The notes under the pieces: model-generated
Database searches by the model: none
Seen by the model: the letters and a program-made list of their open reading frames with translations, nothing else
What the model was told of the DNA's origin: nothing
Made by a program: the position numbers and the translations under genes
NCBI RefSeq assembly: GCF_052055875.1
Contig: NZ_CP170508.1
Location: 2,480,001-2,544,000, forward strand
Direction: 5' to 3'
DNA: 64,000 nucleotides
DNA from: Methanosphaerula subterraneus
GTDB taxonomy: Archaea > Halobacteriota > Methanomicrobia > Methanomicrobiales > Methanospirillaceae
In this document: in pieces, positions 1 through 7,805 of the stretch
How the letters are laid out: each line of letters opens with the position of its first letter
Numbering within the stretch: position 1 is the stretch's first letter

Positions 1-1
1 A

Positions 2-3000
2 GGGGGAACGGTACAGCTGACTGAAGGGACATTTTATACCGATGGAACGATCTCTCCGAAGGGAAACTCTGTGCTGAAAGGGCAGGGTCCCGACAAGACT
101 GTCATCAAAATGAGCGGCGATTATGGCGCCCGTATCGATATAACGAAGGATTATACTACAGTCCAGGATCTTAAGATAACCCAACGCGGGTGGCTGATGA
201 TCCAGGCCAGCCATATTAAGATCCATAATGTCGTGATCCAGGACTCTAAGAAGACCGCACCGACGGTCAACGGTATGTTCTTCGTCTGGGCCAATGGCAG
301 GGTCTGTGAGGATATCGAGTTCGTCGACTGCCAGGCGATCGATGTCGGTTCCACCGGGTTCAATGTGAACGGGATGAACTCTCCGAGGACGACGAAGAAT
401 ATCAGGTTCGTCAACTGCCTCGCACTCAGGTGTGGGAACGCCGGCTCAGGTAAGATCTGGGCGGTCGGTTTTGATTTCCATGAAGGGGCCGATCTCTATG
501 ATCTGCAGGTCACCAACTGTAGGGCAGAGGACAACTGGGAGTCCGGGTTCTATTTCGAACCGAACTTTGTCAATGGCGAAGACCCGAATATGGATCTGCC
601 TGTCCAGAAGAACAGTGTGATGACCAACTGTGTCAGTGTCAATAACGGCTGGCGGAACACGGACGCGACCCGGTTCTACCTTACAGGCTTCTACCTGAGC
701 TGTGGGGTCACCCTCAATAACTGCGTGGCCATCAATAACAAGAACAACGGGTTCTGGGTCTGGCAGAGTGCACAGGACGTGATTTTGAATAGCTGTACCG
801 ATGACGGTTCAAACTATGCCTTCCAGTTCCGTACTGGCAGTAACATCCAGTTGAACAATTGTGTCAGCAAGAATGCACGTACCTATGGAATCTATGCCTG
901 GGGTTCCGATGGTGTGAAGGTGAAGAACTTCAAACTGATCAATCCGAAGAAGACGACAGGGAGTATTTCATTAGGTCTCCGTGAGGACCACCCGAACGAT
1001 CCGTGGCCTGTGCGAAACTGTGTCTTTGAGATCTATGTGACCGGCGTCGACCCCGCAAAGGTGATCACCTATCACAACTGTGCAAACAACCAGATCTCTC
1101 TGAATGGTTATGTCGGTCCAGAACCGACGACCACCATATCACCAGGTCCGACTTCGAACCCGACGACACCGATCGTCACGATCCCATTGCCCGGTCAGAC
1201 TCTGACCCAGATACCAACCCCAGTAGCCTTCGGAACTTCGGTGATTCCGGGTGTGATCCAGGCCGCGGACTATGACAGTGGCGGCGAGGGTGTCGGGTAT
1301 CATGACATCACCTCGGGTAACCAGGGTGGGGCCTACAGATCCGACGATGTGGATATCGAATACTGCTCAGGCGTGGATGGACCTGTTGTCGGATACATGA
1401 GACCAGGTGAATGGCTTGCCTACACGGTGACTGTCAGTACTGCAGGCGTCTATGATGCGACGTTCAAGGTGGCCAGCCCCACTGATGGGAATTCGTTCAC
1501 CGTCACGATGGACGATACACCGATCACGACGGTGGTCGTGCCGAACACCGGCTCCTACGGCACCTATACGACGGTGAAGATGCCGGTCTGGGTGCTCGCA
1601 GGCAAGCACCAGATGAAGGTGGTCACTACCGGGTATCATAACCTGGCGACGATGGAATTCAGTCCACACACCGATACACCACTGCCAACCACGACCACAA
1701 CGGTCACAACGACCACGGCTCAGACCACCGCGACCCTTCCACCCTCGACACATGGTGCGACGAGCATACCGGGTACCATTCTGGCCGGGAACTATGACGA
1801 TGGCGGCGAGGGTGTGGCCTACCATGACACCACCCCGGGTAACCAGGGCGGACAGTACCGGAGTGACGATGTGGACATCGAATACTCTGCAACAGAGAGC
1901 GCCAATGTGCTCTCCTATGTCAGACCGGGAGAATGGATACGATATACTGCAAATGTGGCCGCTGCGGGCGTCTATGATGCCTCGTTCAGGGTGTCGACAC
2001 CCAAGAGCGGTACTTCGTTCATGGTTCAGGTGGACGGCATGGACGCCTGTATGGTGAATGTGCCCAACACGGGGTCCTTTGACCAGTATACGACCGTGGT
2101 CCAGCAGATATCATTGCCGGCAGGACTCCATCAGATCAGGATCAACTTCAACGGTTATGACAACCTGGTCTCCATGAGGTTCCAACCCTCGGGTGGAGCG
2201 ACCACTCAGACTCCGACAGTGACCCAGACGACTGCGCCGACATCGGTGGCACCCACCAGCACGCTGCTGCCGGTTCCGGTCCCCAAGTCTTATGGTGATG
2301 GAGTCATCCCTGGCGTGATCGAGGCTGAGGACTACAACACCGGCGGTGAAGGAGTCGGGTATTACGATACCACTCCAGGCAACGCTGGTGGACAGTACCG
2401 GAACGACGATGCTGATATCGAGTACAACAATGGTGAGAACAGCCCGGTGGTCTGCTACATGCGGGCAGGCGAGTGGCTCAAATATACGGTGAATGTGCAG
2501 AGTACGACCCTCTACGATGTCTCGTTCCGGGTATCGAGCCCACAGTCGGGCACGACGATGAACCTCCAGGTTGACGGTTCGACAGTCTGCCAGGTGTCGG
2601 TTCCAAACACCGGCTCCTATGATACCTATGCAACGGTCACCAAGCAGGTGTCGCTCGCTGCAGGGCCGCATGTGCTGAAACTGGTGGAAGGAGGGAACCA
2701 GAACCTGAACTGGATCAAGTTCACTGCACGTGGAGTAACTCAGGGTGCTGCCCTGCCAGAGGTAACCGCAAACCAGACGGTCTCGGAGGCGACTCCGCTG
2801 CCGATTGTCGCTGAAGAGACGCCGGCGGTGACTGTCCCTGTGACGACCATCCTGCCGGTCACCATCCCAGTGACAACGGAGCAGCCGGCACCTGCTGATA
2901 CATCAGCCGCAGTGAATGTTACAACTCCCGCAGTGTCGTTCACTCCGGCACCGGTGGAGGCGCAGACCCAGATTCCGGTCAGCACTCCATTGCCGGAGAT

Positions 3001-3625
3001 CACCCAGTCCGCACCGGTTCAGACAGTGACCCCGATCCAGACTGCGGTCACTACAATGGTGAGCACGACGCTGCCGGCAACGACGGTGCCCACGACAATG
3101 GCAGTGAACACCACGGTCATCCAGACGGCGACCCCGGTTGCGACGGTGACTGAGGCACCTGCGCCCGCAGGTGCCCCGACTTATGTGCCACAGCCGGCAG
3201 GGTACGCCCTCCCAGGACGGATAGAGGCCGAGAACTTTAAAGATGGGGGTGAAGGGATAGGCTATCACCTGATCGCTGTGAACAGCACTGGTGGACAGTA
3301 CAGGAACGATCCAGTCCCTGTCCGGTACTCAACGGTTGAAAAGGGCTACCTGGTCAACAACCTGACAGAGGACACCTGGCTCGCCTATGCGGTCAATGCT
3401 CCTGTTGCAGGGAACTACACCGTGGCTCTGCAGGCGTCTGCCCCTGAGAAGACCAGGGTTCAGGTCCAGCTCGATGGCGTGGATCTCTGCACCCTTGAAG
3501 TGCCAGAGACGGAGATCTGTTCCCTGGCTAAGACGGAAAAGCCCGTGGCGATCCCGGCAGGGACTCACATCCTGACCCTGAAGCCGCTGGGTTCCGTGAA
3601 CCTCGACTATCTCCAGTTCATCTGA
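2..3625 (+). CDS. Secreted right-handed beta-helix protein with four CBM-like repeats (5' partial)
   Basis: The reading frame is open from the first bases of the window (in-frame from base 2), so the true start and any signal peptide lie upstream; the GTG at 71 is only an internal codon. About 1207 residues are visible. Residues ~1-370 are beta-helix-like, with repeated V/I-x-N-C turns as in pectate-lyase-fold surface proteins. Four related ~145-residue beta-sandwich modules follow (about 410-555, 585-731, 763-911, 1063-1207), each starting with a GGEGVGYHD / GGQYRSDDVDIEY-type motif typical of CBM6/CBM35 carbohydrate-binding domains. They are joined by Thr/Pro-rich linkers, the longest at ~913-1060. 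No C-terminal sorting signal is seen; the protein ends right after module 4. The probable role is a cell-surface or secreted polysaccharide-binding protein. Enzymatic activity is not shown. Confidence 0.85.
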   Translation, partial: GGTVQLTEGTFYTDGTISPKGNSVLKGQGPDKTVIKMSGDYGARIDITKDYTTVQDLKITQRGWLMIQASHIKIHNVVIQDSKKTAPTVNGMFFVWANGRVCEDIEFVDCQAIDVGSTGFNVNGMNSPRTTKNIRFVNCLALRCGNAGSGKIWAVGFDFHEGADLYDLQVTNCRAEDNWESGFYFEPNFVNGEDPNMDLPVQKNSVMTNCVSVNNGWRNTDATRFYLTGFYLSCGVTLNNCVAINNKNNGFWVWQSAQDVILNSCTDDGSNYAFQFRTGSNIQLNNCVSKNARTYGIYAWGSDGVKVKNFKLINPKKTTGSISLGLREDHPNDPWPVRNCVFEIYVTGVDPAKVITYHNCANNQISLNGYVGPEPTTTISPGPTSNPTTPIVTIPLPGQTLTQIPTPVAFGTSVIPGVIQAADYDSGGEGVGYHDITSGNQGGAYRSDDVDIEYCSGVDGPVVGYMRPGEWLAYTVTVSTAGVYDATFKVASPTDGNSFTVTMDDTPITTVVVPNTGSYGTYTTVKMPVWVLAGKHQMKVVTTGYHNLATMEFSPHTDTPLPTTTTTVTTTTAQTTATLPPSTHGATSIPGTILAGNYDDGGEGVAYHDTTPGNQGGQYRSDDVDIEYSATESANVLSYVRPGEWIRYTANVAAAGVYDASFRVSTPKSGTSFMVQVDGMDACMVNVPNTGSFDQYTTVVQQISLPAGLHQIRINFNGYDNLVSMRFQPSGGATTQTPTVTQTTAPTSVAPTSTLLPVPVPKSYGDGVIPGVIEAEDYNTGGEGVGYYDTTPGNAGGQYRNDDADIEYNNGENSPVVCYMRAGEWLKYTVNVQSTTLYDVSFRVSSPQSGTTMNLQVDGSTVCQVSVPNTGSYDTYATVTKQVSLAAGPHVLKLVEGGNQNLNWIKFTARGVTQGAALPEVTANQTVSEATPLPIVAEETPAVTVPVTTILPVTIPVTTEQPAPADTSAAVNVTTPAVSFTPAPVEAQTQIPVSTPLPEITQSAPVQTVTPIQTAVTTMVSTTLPATTVPTTMAVNTTVIQTATPVATVTEAPAPAGAPTYVPQPAGYALPGRIEAENFKDGGEGIGYHLIAVNSTGGQYRNDPVPVRYSTVEKGYLVNNLTEDTWLAYAVNAPVAGNYTVALQASAPEKTRVQVQLDGVDLCTLEVPETEICSLAKTEKPVAIPAGTHILTLKPLGSVNLDYLQFI

Positions 3626-3639
3626 TCCGGGGATATTCC

Positions 3640-3646
3640 TTTTTTT
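3640..3646 (+). terminator. T-tract terminator after the beta-helix gene
   Basis: A run of seven T residues lies 14 bases after the stop codon, the usual form of an archaeal intrinsic terminator. No hairpin is needed or obvious. Confidence 0.5.
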
Positions 3647-3980
3647 CGTTGATCAACACGACCGCTGATACGATTTGTATTCTCTGACAGAGATGTACCT
3701 GGTGGTTGAAGCCTGCTATAATCCGGCGGAAATCCGGTTCATCGCTGTTGGACGCGAGCTCATTGAAAAATGCCCCCTGCAGGATGCCCGATTTCGCGCG
3801 GTCCTAAAAAAAAGCCAATTCTGACTGATCCAGTGAGGGGGTGATTCCTCCACTTCTGTCATCGATCGTTGAAAAAATATTGATTAATTAATAATATTAA
3901 TAAATTATAGTTAATTGAGTCTGATTTGAGGACATCTCAATTTTCCGGAACCATCCTGAGTTCATAGACAATTAGAAAGA
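3647..3980. other. Intergenic spacer before fdhC
   Basis: No convincing gene is seen. A 43-codon frame (3693-3824) has no recognisable domain and no promoter at the expected distance. Bases ~3880-3912 are very AT-rich (TTAATTAATAATATTAATAA) and could hold an additional TATA element for the downstream operon. Confidence 0.4.
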
Positions 3981-3990
3981 TATTAATAAC
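3979..3990 (+). promoter_or_regulatory. TATA box of the fdhC transcript
   Basis: GATATTAATAAC is TATA-like, and its centre is 26 bp before the A of the ATG at 4010. That is the archaeal TATA-to-start distance, so transcription probably begins on or next to this ATG. Confidence 0.45.
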
Positions 3991-4009
3991 TCCACAAAGG
4001 ATTTTTACA

Positions 4010-4051
4010 ATGACCTATGACCATTGCACCAATATGATGTTGCTGGTATAG
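4010..4051 (+). CDS. Leaderless micro-ORF upstream of fdhC
   Basis: A 13-codon frame (MTYDHCTNMMLLV, stop TAG) begins where the transcript should start and ends 29 bases before the fdhC start codon. It has no Shine-Dalgarno site, as expected for a leaderless start. Function is unknown. It could be a regulatory upstream ORF or a chance frame; the matching arrangement at the leuA-like locus in this window argues mildly for the former. Confidence 0.35.
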   Translation: MTYDHCTNMMLLV

Positions 4052-4080
4052 GGAGTACGATTCAGAGAGGTGTATTAAGT

Positions 4081-4968
4081 ATGGCTTTTCATCCACCAGT
4101 AGCAATTGTTGCGAAGGCAGGAGACGCCGGCAAGTATAAGGTCGGTCTGCCTGCATGGAACATGGTGCTCCGTGGCTTTATGTCAGGGGCATATATTGCA
4201 ATGGGCGCTGCCCTTGCCACAGTCTGCAGTACCGGTATCGTAGCCGGGAAGGTTGCGACCGATGCAGGATTTGTAAACGCAGGATTTGCGGCCCCGGGTA
4301 TCGGTCAGCTGATCCTGGGTGCTGTCTTCCCTGTCGGGCTGATCATCACGATCCTGTGCGGTGCAGAACTCTTCACCGGTGACGCGATGCTCGCTCCAAT
4401 GGCTGCATTCATCCACAAGGTCAGCTGGGCCGGTGTCCTGAACCTCTGGCTCTGGGTCTATATCGGCAACCTGCTCGGTTCCCTTGTATTTGCATATATC
4501 ATGGCAAACGGCCCGTTCGTAACCTGGAATGCAGCAGGTGCGGCCTCAATCACCGCGTTTGGGACCAGGGCGATCGCGATCGCGACTACAAAGGTCAGCT
4601 ATGTCGGTGCAGCCGGCATGTGGTCTCTGTTCCTCAAGGCAGTCGGATGTAACTGGCTCGTCAATCTGGCTGTCCTGCTCGGGATATGTGCTGACGACCT
4701 GATCGGCAAGTTCTTTGGGATCTGGTTCCCGATCATGGCCTTCGTCTCCATCGGATTCGAGCACTGTGTTGCAAATATGTACTTCATCCCGGCAGGTCTC
4801 TTCACCCAGAGCCTTGTTCCCTCTGCGGCCTCGGCATCACTGACCTGGGTCACAATGTGGACCAACAACATCATTGTAGCTACCCTCGGCAACATCGTCG
4901 GCGGTCTCCTCTTTGTTGGGATCCTGTACTGGGTTGCATTCAGAAAAGAAATTCAGGCATTAAAGTAA
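4081..4968 (+). CDS. fdhC: Formate/nitrite transporter family protein (FdhC-like)
   Basis: A 295-residue polytopic membrane protein of the FNT channel family with six hydrophobic segments. The family signatures GCNWLVNLA and GFEHCVANMYFIP are present; the latter carries the pore histidine (about residue 228) that pairs with formate transport in FocA-type channels. ATG 4081 is chosen over the longer frame from 4024 because GAGAGGTG lies at Shine-Dalgarno distance and the sequence begins as FNT proteins do (MAFHPPVAIVAKAG). In hydrogenotrophic methanogens FdhC imports formate for formate dehydrogenase; no fdhAB genes are in the window. An OB-fold membrane protein follows after 11 bases, probably cotranscribed. 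Confidence 0.88.
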   Translation: MAFHPPVAIVAKAGDAGKYKVGLPAWNMVLRGFMSGAYIAMGAALATVCSTGIVAGKVATDAGFVNAGFAAPGIGQLILGAVFPVGLIITILCGAELFTGDAMLAPMAAFIHKVSWAGVLNLWLWVYIGNLLGSLVFAYIMANGPFVTWNAAGAASITAFGTRAIAIATTKVSYVGAAGMWSLFLKAVGCNWLVNLAVLLGICADDLIGKFFGIWFPIMAFVSIGFEHCVANMYFIPAGLFTQSLVPSAASASLTWVTMWTNNIIVATLGNIVGGLLFVGILYWVAFRKEIQALK

Positions 4969-4979
4969 GAGTCTATCCG

Positions 4980-5525
4980 ATGAAGATCGGTACAATCAAT
5001 GTGAGGGTCTCGGTCCTTGTGATCGCAGTCTTTCTGACCCTCACTTTTCTTTTGCTGTATAACTGGGTAATGACCGGGAATACGCAGCTTTTAATCTGGG
5101 GGATCCCGACGCTGGTCCTGCTGTTGATCATTCCGATGGCGCTCAACTACATGAGCCAGAGCACCTATGTCTCGATGATCCCCATGTATGAGGAAGAGGC
5201 GAAATCGGTCAAGATCAATACCATCAACGAGAATCTGAACGGAAAGGCGATCAGGATCGAAGGTGTTGTTGAACGGTGTTACTTCAAGTTTCTGAACCGA
5301 CCCCAGTACCTGATCGCTGACCGGACCGGCGAGATCTCAGTGAAAATGTTCACCTCTCCGCAGGAGAATGTGAGCAAAGGGGATGTCGTTGAGGTGCTCG
5401 GCCAGGTGATCCGGCGGTACGTTGCTGTCGGGGATCCCGTGGTCAATGCGGTCAAGATCCGTAAACTGGAGAGCCCTGAACTCATTGAACGGTACAAAAA
5501 AAAGGTGCCATCCCGGAAACGGTGA
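4980..5525 (+). CDS. Membrane-anchored OB-fold nucleic-acid-binding-type protein
   Basis: 181 residues. Two adjacent N-terminal membrane helices (about residues 8-29 and 36-56) are followed by a cytoplasmic domain with an OB-fold pattern (residues ~80-160: ...GKAIRIEGVVER..., LIADRTGEISVKMF, VSKGDVVEVLGQV), as in tRNA-anticodon/RPA-type OB folds or bacterial NfeD-like domains. The basic tail is KKKVPSRKR. It starts 11 bases after fdhC, so it is likely cotranscribed, but a link to formate transport is not evident. The longer upstream frame from 4857 runs through the end of fdhC and is rejected. Confidence 0.65.
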   Translation: MKIGTINVRVSVLVIAVFLTLTFLLLYNWVMTGNTQLLIWGIPTLVLLLIIPMALNYMSQSTYVSMIPMYEEEAKSVKINTINENLNGKAIRIEGVVERCYFKFLNRPQYLIADRTGEISVKMFTSPQENVSKGDVVEVLGQVIRRYVAVGDPVVNAVKIRKLESPELIERYKKKVPSRKR

Positions 5526-5542
5526 CCAAAGAACGGCATGCG

Positions 5543-5582
5543 CCCGGTATGAAGGCCGGGTACAAACAATCACTCCTTTTTT
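5543..5582 (+). terminator. Hairpin plus T-tract terminator
   Basis: A CCCGG/CCGGG stem (5543-5547 with 5556-5560) is followed by a T run at 5577-5582, downstream of the OB-fold gene. Confidence 0.4.
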
Positions 5583-5690
5583 CCATATGTTTCTTCCTCT
5601 TCTCTTCATCCATTCTGTACACGCCTGGGGCCGGCTGACAGAGGGTCCGGGGGAAAAAAACTTTAAAACGTCAGGGAAAAGAGTACCAGA

Positions 5691-6329
5691 ATGGCACGGA
5701 GAGCGGAGAAAGGGAAGGCAAAAGAGCAGGAGCCACAGAAACTGTTCTACATCTTTTATAATGATGAGCGGTGGAACAACTGGCTCACCTCGCTGAACGA
5801 GGCAGACTTTGAAGGAGACCCTGACAGCGAGCAGATGCCAGAAGGGCTCGCGATGCTGTACAGCTTCAGTGAAGACATCACGCTCTCTGTCTTAAAGATC
5901 ATAAAACTCTGGCAGAACGAACGGTTTTCTAAGGAGGATGCTCTGGAGAAACTCGCCGGGGTTGAGGCTATCGTTATGTCGCCCCTGCCCGAAGGGAAAC
6001 TCGAGGAAGTTGTCGGGCCTATCCAGCTGACGTTGCTGGTTCTCTTCGCCTCCTGCAGACGGTTCATGGAGGGAGAGTTCGAGACCGACCTGAAAGGGCT
6101 GGTGAAGAAAGGACGGGCACTTCCTGAGGACCAGCTCGAAGAGGCGCTCGACTGTGCATCCCACATGGGGGCTTCCGTGATCAACGGGGCCACCTGCTGC
6201 AACAAGTTTGTCAAGGATGACCTTGAGAACCCGACGCTCTTCGATGAGTGGCTGATCGAGATCGAAACGATGAGCGAGGCCTTCAAGTCTTTAAAGAAGT
6301 TCGATGAGGAGCCTGGTGAAAGTTCGTGA
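5691..6329 (+). CDS. Conserved archaeal protein, DUF2150-like
   Basis: 212 residues, acidic, predicted helical and cytoplasmic. The KLFYIFYNDERWNNWLTSL opening and the CASHMGASVINGATCCNKF region resemble the archaeal DUF2150 family of about 190-200 residues, known mainly from methanogens and without an established function. ATG 5691 is the first start in the frame. The stop overlaps the next gene's GTG (GTGA), so the two are translationally coupled. The family assignment comes from memory of the pattern, not from a search. Confidence 0.6.
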   Translation: MARRAEKGKAKEQEPQKLFYIFYNDERWNNWLTSLNEADFEGDPDSEQMPEGLAMLYSFSEDITLSVLKIIKLWQNERFSKEDALEKLAGVEAIVMSPLPEGKLEEVVGPIQLTLLVLFASCRRFMEGEFETDLKGLVKKGRALPEDQLEEALDCASHMGASVINGATCCNKFVKDDLENPTLFDEWLIEIETMSEAFKSLKKFDEEPGESS

Positions 6330-6778
6330 TCGCCGATAAGGCACGGTTAATCCATGCCAGAAAGATTGAACGGGTTTCTGGGTGCCGGCTATCTGACCGG
6401 GCATTCCATGGGAATATGCTTGAAGTCCTGAATGGCGAGGTGAACCTTGACATGCTGGACGGACGCACCCGTGACCAGGTGCTCGCCTTCCTTGAGGACT
6501 TCGTCCGGTGCAGGTGTAAGAAGTCACCGCACTGTGGTTGTCCGGAACGAAGGTTCGCCCGGACACTCCTTGAACTTCGTGAGGAGGGGCTCGATCACCG
6601 ACAGATCAGCCAGACCCTCGCCGGCGAATACGGAATTGAGATCTTTCCGGCGGATATCCTCTCGTACCTCGAGGAGTCGGTCCACCTGCTTGAGGCCGTC
6701 ACCGAGATCGCCGCGTTGAAAGGGCGAAAGGCACTGGCTGAGAAAGCCGCTGTCCATATCGAGGCCATCGAACGGTAG
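6326..6778 (+). CDS. Small Cys-cluster protein of unknown function
   Basis: 150 residues, starting at a GTG that overlaps the preceding stop codon. The centre has a compact cysteine cluster (RCRCKKSPHCGCPE, residues ~55-70) that could bind zinc or an Fe-S centre. The rest is helical, including LLELREEGLDHRQISQTLAGEYG, which looks like a small helix-turn-helix or helical hairpin. Similar Cys-x-CPE modules occur, as far as I recall, inside some archaeal superfamily II helicases, so this may be a stand-alone version. No function can be assigned. The four-base overlap ties it to the DUF2150-like gene. Confidence 0.6.
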   Translation: MIADKARLIHARKIERVSGCRLSDRAFHGNMLEVLNGEVNLDMLDGRTRDQVLAFLEDFVRCRCKKSPHCGCPERRFARTLLELREEGLDHRQISQTLAGEYGIEIFPADILSYLEESVHLLEAVTEIAALKGRKALAEKAAVHIEAIER

Positions 6779-6851
6779 GCCCGAATCTCTGTCGCGCTAC
6801 CGGGTGAACCTGGTCACCCCCTCTTCTGTTTCATGACGCTGGGCATGGATC

Positions 6852-6890
6852 TGCGATACCTTTATTATCGCAATTGTACACCTTGTACAA
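6852..6890 (+). promoter_or_regulatory. Promoter with two perfect dyads before the epimerase gene
   Basis: Dyad 1 is TGCGATA (6852-6858) and TATCGCA (6866-6872), separated by CCTTTAT, which forms the TATA region with the flanking bases. Dyad 2 is TTGTACA-CCT-TGTACAA (6874-6890) and abuts the ATG at 6891. The TATA element centre is about 26 bp before the ATG, and no Shine-Dalgarno site is present, which indicates a leaderless mRNA. The dyads are positioned to block TBP/TFB binding and transcript start, so they are candidate operators. Confidence 0.55.
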
Positions 6891-7805
6891 ATGAAAGTCG
6901 TCGTTACCGGTGGAGCGGGATTTATCGGCTCAAACCTTGCTGAGGAACTGAGCAAAAAGCATCAGGTGATCGTGCTCGATGATCTCTCAACTGGGCGAGA
7001 GATCAATATCAAGGGGCTCGATGTCGAGTTTGTCAGGGGAAGCATCACTGATCTCCCCCTGCTGAACCGGGTCTTTTCCGGGGTTGATTATGTCTTTCAC
7101 GAGGCCGCCCTCCCGTCGGTGCAGCGGTCGGTTGAGAACCCGCTCGCGACCAACGAGGTGAACATCGGCGGGACCCTGAACGTGCTGATGGCAGCACGGG
7201 ACCAGGGGGTCAAGAAAGTGATGTTCGCCTCCTCTTCGTCAGTGTACGGGGATACCCCGACGCTGCCCAAGCGTGAGAGCATGACTCCGGCCCCGATGTC
7301 TCCGTATGCGGTCACCAAGCTGACCGGCGAGCACTACTTCAAGGTCTTCTCATCGCTGTACGGGTTGAAGATGACCTGCCTGCGTTACTTCAACGTCTTT
7401 GGCCCAAGACAGGATCCCAAATCGCAGTACGCTGCGGTGATACCGAACTTCATCACGAAGATTCTAAACCATGAGTCCCCGATCATCCATGGTGACGGGG
7501 AGCAGACCCGGGACTTCACGTTCATCCGGGACGTGGTCCATGCCAATATCCTTGCGATGGAGTCCTCGAGCGAGGGGGTCTTCAATGTCGCCTGTGAACG
7601 GCGGGTCAGCCTGAATGTGCTGGCAGATCAGATCATGGAGATCATCGGCGAACGCCGCGAACCGATCTATGATGCACCCAGATCCGGGGATGTACGGGAT
7701 TCTCTGGCAGATTATGCACTGGCTAAAGAGCACCTTAATTATGAACCCGAGTTCACCTTACTACAGGGATTAGAAGAGACGATACAATGGTTCAGAAATC
7801 AGTAA
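6891..7805 (+). CDS. NAD-dependent UDP-sugar 4-epimerase family protein
   Basis: 304 residues, an extended short-chain dehydrogenase/reductase. The NAD-binding motif GGAGFIGSN lies at residues 7-15, a Ser-rich catalytic segment (ASSSSVYGD) at ~112-120 and the YxxxK pair (YAVTK) near 138. The family contains UDP-glucose and UDP-N-acetylglucosamine 4-epimerases. The overlapping downstream gene is a UDP-sugar 6-dehydrogenase, so a UDP-GlcNAc 4-epimerase (WbpP-like) making UDP-GalNAc for uronic acid synthesis is a reasonable guess. The start is fixed by the leaderless promoter just upstream. The 3' end overlaps the next gene by 19 bases. Confidence 0.85.
   Translation: MKVVVTGGAGFIGSNLAEELSKKHQVIVLDDLSTGREINIKGLDVEFVRGSITDLPLLNRVFSGVDYVFHEAALPSVQRSVENPLATNEVNIGGTLNVLMAARDQGVKKVMFASSSSVYGDTPTLPKRESMTPAPMSPYAVTKLTGEHYFKVFSSLYGLKMTCLRYFNVFGPRQDPKSQYAAVIPNFITKILNHESPIIHGDGEQTRDFTFIRDVVHANILAMESSSEGVFNVACERRVSLNVLADQIMEIIGERREPIYDAPRSGDVRDSLADYALAKEHLNYEPEFTLLQGLEETIQWFRNQ

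Noticed and set aside
3693..3824. A 43-codon plus-strand frame between the beta-helix gene and fdhC
   Set aside because: No TATA box or Shine-Dalgarno site at the right distance and no known relatives recalled; could be chance.
4009..4027. CAATG...CATTG dyad in the fdhC leader as an operator
   Set aside because: Only five base pairs per arm; too short to separate from chance, and it lies inside the micro-ORF.
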